DNA from: Sulfitobacter sediminilitoris
GTDB lineage: Bacteria > Pseudomonadota > Alphaproteobacteria > Rhodobacterales > Rhodobacteraceae
Length of the DNA: 64,000 nt
Direction of reading: 5' to 3'
Assembly (NCBI RefSeq): GCF_010667575.1
Contig: NZ_JAABNT010000015.1
Location: 23,628-87,627, forward strand
The notes beneath the pieces are model-generated. The model saw only the letters and a list, made by a program, of their open reading frames with translations, had not been told where the DNA came from and ran no database searches. The number at the start of each line of letters is the position of its first letter. Positions within the stretch are counted from its first letter, which is position 1. Made by a program: the position numbers and the translations under genes. Positions 19,317-26,556 of the stretch are shown here, one piece after another.

Positions 19317-19852
19317 ATGTGCGCCTCGTCTTCCGGAACGCCCTCATCGCCGTTCTCGTCCAGCATCCCCGGCAGCCCCTCGGCCCCGTCACGGAACCAA
19401 TGTACGTAGGTTTGGATAAGCCTGAGCAGCATCAGCCCATAGCCGATGATCAGGATGGTCTGTGGATAGAACTGGTTTATCCCAAGACTGGGTGAGGTTT
19501 CGGGAAAGCGCCAAAAGATATAGAGATAATCCCAGCTGACGCGCAGCATGAAGACGCAAAAGAGCGCCCACAGTATGTCGGCAAAAACGATCACATAGCG
19601 CCCGAAACGCACCGGCAATGCCTGCACCGCCACCATGATGCGGATGTGAAACCTCTCGCGGACGCACAGGGATGCCCCGGTATAAACCGCCCAGACCATC
19701 GCGATGGCGGCGGACTCCTCGGTCCAGTGCAAAGCCACCTCAAAGACGTATCGTGCAACGACCTGAGCAAAAACCGCAACGGCGATCACGACCAGACAGG
19801 TGCAACAGATCAGTTCTTCGAAATGTCGCTCCAGCCATTTGAGCGCATTCAT
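19313..19852 (-). CDS. TRAP transporter small permease (DctQ family), system 2
   Basis: A 179-residue membrane protein of the DctQ family with four hydrophobic helices (ELICCTCLVVIAVAVFAQVV; YPQTILIIGYGLMLLRLI) and the conserved LHWTEESAAIAMVWAVYTGA and RERFHIRI. The ATG at 19852 follows an AAGGAG site; an earlier in-frame ATG at 19882 lies closer to the terminator-like hairpin and lacks a site. The acidic C-terminal tail (DENGDEGVPEDEAH) is unusual but not diagnostic. It is translationally coupled to dctM. Confidence 0.9.
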   Translation of the reverse strand: MNALKWLERHFEELICCTCLVVIAVAVFAQVVARYVFEVALHWTEESAAIAMVWAVYTGASLCVRERFHIRIMVAVQALPVRFGRYVIVFADILWALFCVFMLRVSWDYLYIFWRFPETSPSLGINQFYPQTILIIGYGLMLLRLIQTYVHWFRDGAEGLPGMLDENGDEGVPEDEAHI

Positions 19853-19887
19853 AAAAATCTCCTTCGTGGCCGGGGCAGGCATGGAAA

Positions 19888-19910
19888 AAGGGGGCCGTTG
19901 CGGCCCCCTT
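19888..19910 (-). terminator. Attenuating hairpin between dctP and dctQ of TRAP system 2
   Basis: AAGGGGGCCG-TTG-CGGCCCCCTT is a perfect 10-bp stem. On the minus strand it is followed by a short T-run (TTTTT), giving it the form of a Rho-independent terminator. Its position after the binding-protein gene mirrors the hairpin in TRAP system 1, so partial read-through is likely. Confidence 0.75.
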
Positions 19911-19922
19911 CAAAATACCTGC

Positions 19923-20921
19923 TTATTCAGCTGCTGCCTGAATCTTGCCAACCAGTTCAACAAAATCGGCGCCGCGCTTCTCGGCGAATTCGTTCTGTAC
20001 GCCTTTCGCCGCTTCCACGAAATCGGTCAGATCGGGGCGAGTCATTTTCATGCCGCCTTCATTGACCAGCCAGTTGCGCACGTCCTCTGTTTCGGTGGCA
20101 ACCTGATTGCGCATCTCGATGCCCGCGTCAGTGGCCGCACGCAGGATTTGCTCGCGCTGCTCATCGCTCAACTTCTTCATGAAGTTATCCGAAGCAAAAA
20201 GCGGTGCCATCGACACGAAATGCTCCAGGATCACCAGATGCGGCTCGAACTCATAGAACTTCATGTCCTTGATAAAGGACGTTCCGTTATCGCCGCCATC
20301 AACAGTGCCAGTTTGCAGCGCTGTTGGTGTTTCGGACCACGCCAGCGGGACCGGGTTCGCGCCAAAGGCCTCGAAGGTCGCGAGCATGACTTCGTTCTTG
20401 GGTGTGCGGATTTTCAGCCCATCCATATCTGCCATCGTATTGATCGGGCGCACGGAGTTGTAAAAATCGCGATACAGCGCAGGGCCAAATGACAAAAGGT
20501 GAACCGAAGTATCTTTCTGCAGCTTTTGCTTCATAAAAGACCCAACCTCCCCGTCCACGACACGCTCAAGGTGATCAGCGTTCTGGAAGATATAGGGAAG
20601 CACGGTCACGTCCATCAGTGGCCAATGTGGCGATACATTGTTGCCAGTGATAAAGAAGCCATCGACAGTCCCAAGCTGCATTGCCTTGAACGCTTCGTCC
20701 TCGGAGCTGATCTGGTTACAGCAGCGCAGCTTCACATCGACTGACCCGTTGGTATATTCTTCGGCCTTGGCCTCAAAAATTTTGCCGAACCGGCCATACA
20801 GCGACTCTTCGGGTGCGCCAAAGCCCAGGTTCATGGTGATGTCCGCAGCCAGTGCAGATGTCGCTGAAATGGCCAGCGCCATCACCGATGTGGTGACGGA
20901 TTTCAGTGCAAAGTGTTTCAT
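19923..20921 (-). CDS. TRAP transporter substrate-binding protein (DctP family), system 2
   Basis: A 332-residue periplasmic binding protein. The ATG at 20921 follows AAGGAG and starts a signal peptide (MKHFALKSVTTSVMALAISA, cleaved after ALAA). Family landmarks include FKAMQLGTVDGFFITGNNVS, LKIRTPKNEVMLATFEAFGA with the ligand-binding arginine, and ALQTGTVDGGDNG. It leads an operon with dctQ, dctM and the N-acyl-D-amino-acid deacylase, and is divergent from a LysR gene. The linked deacylase suggests that the ligand is an N-acylated D-amino acid or a related carboxylate; this is inference from context. Confidence 0.92.
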   Translation of the reverse strand: MKHFALKSVTTSVMALAISATSALAADITMNLGFGAPEESLYGRFGKIFEAKAEEYTNGSVDVKLRCCNQISSEDEAFKAMQLGTVDGFFITGNNVSPHWPLMDVTVLPYIFQNADHLERVVDGEVGSFMKQKLQKDTSVHLLSFGPALYRDFYNSVRPINTMADMDGLKIRTPKNEVMLATFEAFGANPVPLAWSETPTALQTGTVDGGDNGTSFIKDMKFYEFEPHLVILEHFVSMAPLFASDNFMKKLSDEQREQILRAATDAGIEMRNQVATETEDVRNWLVNEGGMKMTRPDLTDFVEAAKGVQNEFAEKRGADFVELVGKIQAAAE

Positions 20922-20984
20922 AGGTTTCTCCTTGTTGGTTCTGGTTTTTTCCTCAGCTTGGCAGATTCGATCTTTCAAGTATAA

Positions 20985-21007
20985 TATCAAAATAGTCATG
21001 TTTGATA
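20985..21007. promoter_or_regulatory. Candidate LysR binding site in the divergent promoter region
   Basis: TATCAAA-N9-TTTGATA is a perfect 7-bp inverted repeat in the AT-rich 99-bp gap between the divergent LysR gene and dctP. LysR proteins usually bind imperfect dyads in exactly this position and regulate both directions. A TATACT-like -10 for the dctP direction lies next to it. Confidence 0.55.
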
Positions 21008-21020
21008 ACTTGCGGGCATC

Positions 21021-21956
21021 ATGGGAATTGATCTGAGGCATCTGCGCTGCTTCATCGCCGTCGCGGAAGAATTGCATTTTCGCCGTGCGGCAGAACGACT
21101 TGGCATTGCGCAACCCGCCCTCAGCAGGACTGTGCAGAACCTCGAGCGCGAATTGGGCGTCACGCTTTTTGACCGAAGCAACCGAGTGATCGAGATCACC
21201 AAGGCGGGCCGCACATTTCTGACCGGCTGCCACGGCGTGCTGAACGGATTTGAGAAAACCATCGAAGACACCCGGCGCATTCATCTGGGCAAGGTCGGCT
21301 CGCTGCGCATAGGCTACACGGATATGGCCATTGCCGGGGTGCTGCCCGGTCTGCTTCGCGACTTTCAGGACCGTCAGCCCGATATTGATCTTGAGCTCCG
21401 CCATGCGGTCACCTCGGACCAGCTGCACCATCTGGACGATGGGGAACTCGACTTTGGCTTTGTCACCGGGGCAATTGATCGTGTCGGTTACGCCTATCAG
21501 CCAGTCCAGTCCGAAGGGTTTGTCTGCGTCGTTCACAACGGCCATCCCTTTGCGAAACGCCAAAGCGTCAGGCTTGAAGAGCTTGCACGCGAAAACCTTG
21601 TTCACGGGTCCAGCACGGATTGGGAGTACTTCTTTTCCTACCTTATCCCGCTGTGTCGGAAGGCCGGGTTCGAGCCGCAGTTCGTTCAGGAAGGGCGCAA
21701 CACCACAGCCATTCTGGGATTGGTGGCCTGCGGTGTCGGCATCACCCTACTGACCGATTTTGTCTGCAAGACCGTCCCGCCCGGCCTTGTTGTCGTCCCG
21801 CTGGCAAACTTAAAGGAAAGGCTGGATACCGTCGCGCTGTGGAAGACAGATACAGATACAGATACTGACGCACGCAGGCTTTTCATCGACTTTCTCAATG
21901 AACAGCTTGAGCCGGATGCATCTGCCATCGCACATACGGAAGCAGTGGTAGGTTGA
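21021..21956 (+). CDS. LysR-family transcriptional regulator (local to TRAP system 2)
   Basis: A 311-residue LysR protein. Residues 1-60 form the winged helix-turn-helix (FIAVAEELHFRRAAERLGIA, QPALSRTVQNLE, LFDRSNR) and the remainder is the inducer-binding domain (LRIGYTDMAIAGVLPGLL, ACGVGITLLTDFV). It is divergent from the TRAP2 and deacylase operon, the classic arrangement for a LysR activator. Near the C-terminus a small in-frame repeat (ACAGAT three times, 21846-21863) encodes alternating Asp and Thr, which is odd for this family and may vary in length. Confidence 0.9.
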   Translation: MGIDLRHLRCFIAVAEELHFRRAAERLGIAQPALSRTVQNLERELGVTLFDRSNRVIEITKAGRTFLTGCHGVLNGFEKTIEDTRRIHLGKVGSLRIGYTDMAIAGVLPGLLRDFQDRQPDIDLELRHAVTSDQLHHLDDGELDFGFVTGAIDRVGYAYQPVQSEGFVCVVHNGHPFAKRQSVRLEELARENLVHGSSTDWEYFFSYLIPLCRKAGFEPQFVQEGRNTTAILGLVACGVGITLLTDFVCKTVPPGLVVVPLANLKERLDTVALWKTDTDTDTDARRLFIDFLNEQLEPDASAIAHTEAVVG

Positions 21957-22026
21957 TCAGGTTGCGGTCAATAGAACGCGGCAATTTTGACCTGTTTGTA
22001 GAACAATCAAGCCCTATCTCTCGCCC

Positions 22027-22698
22027 ATGTTGATCGTTACGCATGATACACTGCGCAATCCACAGATCCTGCAGGTGCGGCAATTGCCAAGAAAGTTCTT
22101 TGGGCGCGTTGCCGTGTGGCCAAAGAACAGGACCGGCGTGCGCGGCACACTACGTCTGCTCGCTGAATTTCAGGCTATCCGCTATACGCTCACCCTGTCC
22201 CCGCTGATCGTCATCGGCGCACTCTGGAACGTGGCCGCCTTGCCGATCGCGCAGGCACCTATCCTGATGATCGCACTGATCTGGTGGGTCGAAATGTACC
22301 TTCTTCGCGTTCCCGCAAAACGGCGTACACGCCTGATAAACGAGGCCGAGGCAGCGCGCGTGCTTGATCTTCTCAAGGTCCAGTCCCGCGATGTGCTGAC
22401 CCGCATCGTTGCCCTGCGCGAAATGCGAGCGGGACAACTGCATCTGGTGGTAGAGCAATCCGAACTCTGGCGACTTTCCCCGCTGACCTACGTCAGCGTG
22501 CAATCCGAAGACGGCCCCGAAGTATTGCGGCTTTCCTTGCAAGAGCGGCAGATCATCACCGACCGCCTGTTCCAACCGCCACTGAGCGAGCATGTCCTGC
22601 AACGGGTCAATCAGGCGCAGAACACTTTTCTGCGTGACGTGACCTTTGACACCAAAGGCGTGTCCGCCCACGCGCGGCTTGCGGCGGCTTTGGCCTAG
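22027..22698 (+). CDS. Hypothetical membrane-anchored protein
   Basis: A 223-residue protein that I do not recognise beyond a general resemblance to Rhodobacteraceae hypotheticals. Residues about 55-95 contain two hydrophobic segments (TLSPLIVIGALWNVAALPIA and ILMIALIWWVEMYLL), followed by a basic stretch and a long soluble, helix-rich C-terminal region. The ribosome binding site is weak. The gene ends overlapping, by 4 bp, the stop codon of the convergent DUF2201 gene. No function can be proposed. Confidence 0.65.
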   Translation: MLIVTHDTLRNPQILQVRQLPRKFFGRVAVWPKNRTGVRGTLRLLAEFQAIRYTLTLSPLIVIGALWNVAALPIAQAPILMIALIWWVEMYLLRVPAKRRTRLINEAEAARVLDLLKVQSRDVLTRIVALREMRAGQLHLVVEQSELWRLSPLTYVSVQSEDGPEVLRLSLQERQIITDRLFQPPLSEHVLQRVNQAQNTFLRDVTFDTKGVSAHARLAAALA

Positions 22699-23942
22699 GC
22701 AGTCATATCCACCAGCCGGCCAAAGGGGGGCTCGGTCGCGCCCGGATCAGGTACGACCCAAATCACCGGAAACCCTTTCGGCGGGCTGCCCGCCTCCCCC
22801 TCAAGGTCAGTAAGCATGACCAGCGCTGCCGCTGCCATGCGATGTGCCTCTGCGATAACAGAGACAAAGGCTGTCCCACCGCCGCGGGGAAGTTCTGGCA
22901 GATCAAAGCGGACCTGTGCCGGATCAATACGCTGGCGATGCCTGATTTCATCATCGAACACCAGCAGATGCAGTTCGGCCCGCAGGCGACGGGCGATGCC
23001 CATCACCTCTGCCCAGAAAAGCCTGAGCCGAGCATCGTCAATGCTACTGGACGCATCCAACCCCACAACGATCCGTGGCACATCCGTCAGCGGCCGTTGT
23101 CCCGGCTGAAAGCCCGGCTCTGGCGTGCCAGTCCGCACCGCCTGGGCGCTGCCCGCGATCCAGCGTCGTGCGGGTCGCCGCGGGCTGGCTTGCGGCATGA
23201 CCGTAACTGCCTGTGTCAGCAAGCGCCTGAGAAGCATTTCCCAAGGGATACGCGGCTCTGGCACATCAGCCAGCCTGTGCCCAATCCGCCCGATCCCGCG
23301 CCCCGCCTGTCGCCCGGCATCCATTGCGCGGGTCATATGTTGCCGCCAACGCGCTGCCTGCTCTGCCTCACCCGCCGCATCCGCTTCTCCCGGCGCAGGG
23401 TCCAGATCGTTCTCAAACGCCTGCGCAGCGGCATAGGATGCCGCCTCTTCCCGCGCACCGCCAGCCCCCCCGTCGGTCTTGCTCAGTGCGAAATAGAGAC
23501 GGTCCACGTCCCATTCGGCCAAGGCTTCTTCAGGCGTGACCGTTTTTCCCAGCGCCTGCGCCAGAAGTTCCGTCAACCGTACCGCAGGACGCGGCAGCGC
23601 GTGATCGGCCAGCAGCAAAGCCTCGTTCACAAGCGCATCGGACACCAGATTATAAAGCGCCGCGTCAAAACCGGCCTCAAGACGGTCCTGCAAAGCGGCG
23701 AGCCGCGCCGGATGTCTCAATGCCACATGCAATATATGATGCGCAGCCAACCCCATCTGTTCATGCGGTGCCAGTGCCGCAAAATCGGGTCCATAAGTGA
23801 TCATGTCGCCGCTGGTCCGGGTCATTTCCCCATCCCGGTGCCGACACCAAAGCGAAAGCGCCGCAATCGCCGGATCGGCCTCTGCCAGCGCCCGCAATGC
23901 CCGCGCCGCCCGGGATGAGTGCAGATCAGACTGCGCGGTCAT
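22695..23942 (-). CDS. DUF2201 protein: putative metallopeptidase-like domain plus VWA-like domain
   Basis: A 415-residue protein of the DUF2201 family, in which an N-terminal metallopeptidase-like domain is joined to a C-terminal von Willebrand A-like domain. The family normally carries HExxH; here the residues at 68-72 are HHILH, so the catalytic glutamate is replaced by histidine. The VWA domain has a good metal site: DASSS from Asp296, the GGGTAF loop near 357, and LTDLEG. A middle segment (about 150-260) is charged and probably flexible. It overlaps the upstream MoxR ATPase gene by 4 bp. MoxR plus VWA pairs are thought to act as chaperone-like systems for metal insertion or protein remodelling; the target here is unknown. 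Confidence 0.85.
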   Translation of the reverse strand: MTAQSDLHSSRAARALRALAEADPAIAALSLWCRHRDGEMTRTSGDMITYGPDFAALAPHEQMGLAAHHILHVALRHPARLAALQDRLEAGFDAALYNLVSDALVNEALLLADHALPRPAVRLTELLAQALGKTVTPEEALAEWDVDRLYFALSKTDGGAGGAREEAASYAAAQAFENDLDPAPGEADAAGEAEQAARWRQHMTRAMDAGRQAGRGIGRIGHRLADVPEPRIPWEMLLRRLLTQAVTVMPQASPRRPARRWIAGSAQAVRTGTPEPGFQPGQRPLTDVPRIVVGLDASSSIDDARLRLFWAEVMGIARRLRAELHLLVFDDEIRHRQRIDPAQVRFDLPELPRGGGTAFVSVIAEAHRMAAAALVMLTDLEGEAGSPPKGFPVIWVVPDPGATEPPFGRLVDMTA

Positions 23943-25057
23943 GCCAGCCCCGCAGCTTCCCTCTCTGCCGCATAGTCCGCATAGGCGGCCGAGGCGCGGA
24001 ACGCCTCCTGCAAACCCTCCGCCAATGCCTTGTCGATCAGTAGCTCAAAACCGTAGGTCGTCAGTTCACCCAATGGCAGCGCAGCAAAAGCCGCGTTTCT
24101 GCTCAGCTCTGACAGCTTCCTGATCTCCGCCATGATCTCAATGACACCACCGATGGTCCGCTTGTCCGCCAGCGTCACCAGCGCATAGACCAGTGCCGTC
24201 AGACCATGCAGGCTCGCCGGATACATCTCCAGCCGCTCTTTTCCATCGGCCCCAAGCATCGCGGTTGCCTGCACTGTCGCCGCGATGTCCTCCGCAATCA
24301 GAATGAACTCTGCCGCCACCGCTTCGCCCAGCGTGCCCGCTATCAACACATCGCGCAGCGCCTTATCAGGCACCGCGTTCATCAGCGTACTCACCCGCGC
24401 CCAGGACCGGGGCGTGCAGGCAATCATCTGCCCCTTGCGCAACGCGTTCTCGGATGTGTCCAAAAGATCAGGCCGCGTCCGGATAAAGGCCGTCACCGCC
24501 GGATGAACCCCCTGCGGCACCGCGTAGCTCTCGATCCAATCCGTAGCCTCGGCACGCAAGGACAGATGCACCAACCGATCCGACAGCGCCGTTCCCATCT
24601 CATAGGCAATGGCACCATCTTCAACCGTATTACCTGCCGCAACAATGAACGTGCACGCGGGCAGCGCATGCTGTCCCACGCGTCGTTCCTGCAACAATCC
24701 GTAGACCGTTGGCTGCAAAGCGGGTGCTGCCGCCGTCAGCTCATCCAGAAACAGGATCGCAGGGGTGGCAGGGTCATCCGGCAAATCCTCAGGCGGATAC
24801 CAAACCGTCCGCCGGGCATCGTGGTCATAGAACGGCAACCCTCGCAGATCCTGAGGTTCAATCGTGGTCAGTCGCAGATCGAAAAGGGTTGCCCCCGTCT
24901 CTGTCGCCAGTTGCTGCACAATCTCGGTCTTGCCGATGCCGGGGCGCCCATGCAGCATCCAGCACACGGTCATCTCTCCTGCCGCCTGTGCGGCAAACCC
25001 GGTGCGCAGGGCATCCAAAGCGCGCCCCGGTGAAATCGGAGTGGTATTAATAGACAT
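23939..25057 (-). CDS. MoxR-type AAA+ ATPase partner of the VWA protein
   Basis: A 372-residue ATPase. Walker A is GRPGIGKT (residues 37-44), Walker B is AILFLDELTAA, followed by the MoxR-like LQPTVYGLLQERRVG and sensor-1 region (FIVAAGNTVEDGA), then a sensor-2 arginine region (RSWARVSTLMN). MoxR proteins use ATP to remodel or load cofactors into partner proteins and nearly always work with a VWA protein. The next gene, overlapping by 4 bp, encodes exactly such a partner. No client enzyme is obvious beside the pair. Confidence 0.88.
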   Translation of the reverse strand: MSINTTPISPGRALDALRTGFAAQAAGEMTVCWMLHGRPGIGKTEIVQQLATETGATLFDLRLTTIEPQDLRGLPFYDHDARRTVWYPPEDLPDDPATPAILFLDELTAAAPALQPTVYGLLQERRVGQHALPACTFIVAAGNTVEDGAIAYEMGTALSDRLVHLSLRAEATDWIESYAVPQGVHPAVTAFIRTRPDLLDTSENALRKGQMIACTPRSWARVSTLMNAVPDKALRDVLIAGTLGEAVAAEFILIAEDIAATVQATAMLGADGKERLEMYPASLHGLTALVYALVTLADKRTIGGVIEIMAEIRKLSELSRNAAFAALPLGELTTYGFELLIDKALAEGLQEAFRASAAYADYAAEREAAGLA

Positions 25058-25115
25058 CCCGGCCCTCTAACTGCTGCCCGGACGGTAGCCTGAACCGCCC
25101 GTGCGGCAAGGGCGC

Positions 25116-26201
25116 CTATCCCGCAACCACATGCAAATCGCGAGGCAATTCGGACAGGATCTCAGGACCATCCGAGCGCAGGATCACGATATCTTCCAGA
25201 CGGATGCCAAAACGGCCGGGCAAATAGATGCCGGGTTCAATGGAAAAAACCATGCCTTCGTCCAACACCTCCTGAGAGGATGCAGTGATATAGGGCGGCT
25301 CATGAATCTCGACCCCCAGACCGTGACCCGTCCGATGCATGAAGTACGCGCCGTAACCTGCCTCCGCGATCACCCCGCGCGCGGCATCATCGACCTCATG
25401 CGCCTTGGCACCCGGTTTGGCGACCGCCAACGCAGCCTGCACTGCGGCCTCCACCACAGCATGGATTTCCTCGTAGCCCTCTGGCTGTTCACCCATCACG
25501 GCCATCCGTGTCATGTCACTGGGATAACCACCCAGCCCGCCACCGATATCCATGACAACAGCGTCGCCTGATTTCAAAACAGTCTCACCCGTCTGATGAT
25601 GCGGAAACGCCCCGTTGCCAGCTGCCCCGACGATTGAAAACATCGGCACCGCGCCCTGTGCCTTAAAGCTGTCGCGCACGATGGCGGCCACGTCACGCTC
25701 CGTCATGCCCACCCGCATCTCGGACCACGCCTTTCGCATCGCCGCGTCACCGACCAAAGCGACCTTTTTCAGCGCTGCGAATTCATCAGCATCCTTGCGC
25801 ATTCTCAGCGCGCCGACGGTCGATGCGCCGAACTGCCGCTGCGCGCCCGGCACCGCATCCTGCACAAGCGCAGCAAAATCTGCACGCATCGTTTCGTCAA
25901 GCGCGATGCTCTTTGCCCCCTGCGCCTCCAATGCTTTCAAGACACCCGCAAAGGCTTGCTCCGGCCCCTCGTCATCTGTCCACGTATGGAATGGTAGATC
26001 CGTGTGCTGACGGGCGCTTTCTGCCTCAAGCGCAGGCATCAGGAACGCTGCCCCGGCCTTGGAGACGCACAGAAGCAAAGGCCGTTCATCACCATGCGGA
26101 TGCATCCCCAATAGCCATTCCAGATGCGCCCCCGGTCCCAATGCGACCAGATCTATCCCTTGTGCCTCCATAAGTGCGCGCAGCTGTGACAAACGTGACA
26201 T
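25116..26201 (-). CDS. M24-family peptidase (Xaa-Pro aminopeptidase-like)
   Basis: A 361-residue cytosolic metallopeptidase. Residues 1-130 are the creatinase-like N-domain. The C-terminal pita-bread domain carries the dimetal ligands: VVMDIGGGLGGYPSDMTR (two aspartates), HRTGHGLGVEIHE (histidine), and the glutamates in FSIEPGIYLPG and IRLEDIV. It probably removes N-terminal residues before proline, but members of this family also act on creatine or other N-substituted compounds, so the substrate is open. It starts about 350 bp from the divergent MttB-like gene and ends close to the MoxR start. Confidence 0.88.
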   Translation of the reverse strand: MSRLSQLRALMEAQGIDLVALGPGAHLEWLLGMHPHGDERPLLLCVSKAGAAFLMPALEAESARQHTDLPFHTWTDDEGPEQAFAGVLKALEAQGAKSIALDETMRADFAALVQDAVPGAQRQFGASTVGALRMRKDADEFAALKKVALVGDAAMRKAWSEMRVGMTERDVAAIVRDSFKAQGAVPMFSIVGAAGNGAFPHHQTGETVLKSGDAVVMDIGGGLGGYPSDMTRMAVMGEQPEGYEEIHAVVEAAVQAALAVAKPGAKAHEVDDAARGVIAEAGYGAYFMHRTGHGLGVEIHEPPYITASSQEVLDEGMVFSIEPGIYLPGRFGIRLEDIVILRSDGPEILSELPRDLHVVAG

Positions 26202-26556
26202 GGCATCCCCTTAATTCTCTAACACGCCACCCTAGACCGAGGCGTGCACGAAGGGCAACGCAGCCCTTTTCACCCCGACGCAGTTTCCGACCGGCCTCGC
26301 CGCCAAAAACCGCACAGAGCCGTGCGATGGCCAGCTCGCCTCGCCTGCTTCAAGGTGCAGCGCAAGGTCGTGGGACTGGTGCCACTTCATCCCAGCACGA
26401 TGGGCCAGATCCAAACGAACCTGCTGCGCGGCACCTGCACCGATACCTTTTCCATCTTACCGTCTGCGCCACGTATGCCTCTGGGCAGTTCGCTAAAGGA
26501 CAAGACGCAGCACCCTGTCCTGTGCCACGCTGGGCTGTTCCCATTCGGAGGCCCAG
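26202..26556. other. Divergent intergenic region, no gene seen
   Basis: A 355-bp gap between the divergent peptidase and MttB-like genes. It must hold both promoters, but I could not identify a convincing -35/-10 pair or operator, and no frame gave a recognisable protein. Confidence 0.5.

Noticed and set aside
22695..25057. MoxR/VWA pair as part of an antiphage defence system
   Set aside because: No effector, nuclease, kinase or TerY-like partners are nearby, and the DUF2201 type is a general alphaproteobacterial pair.
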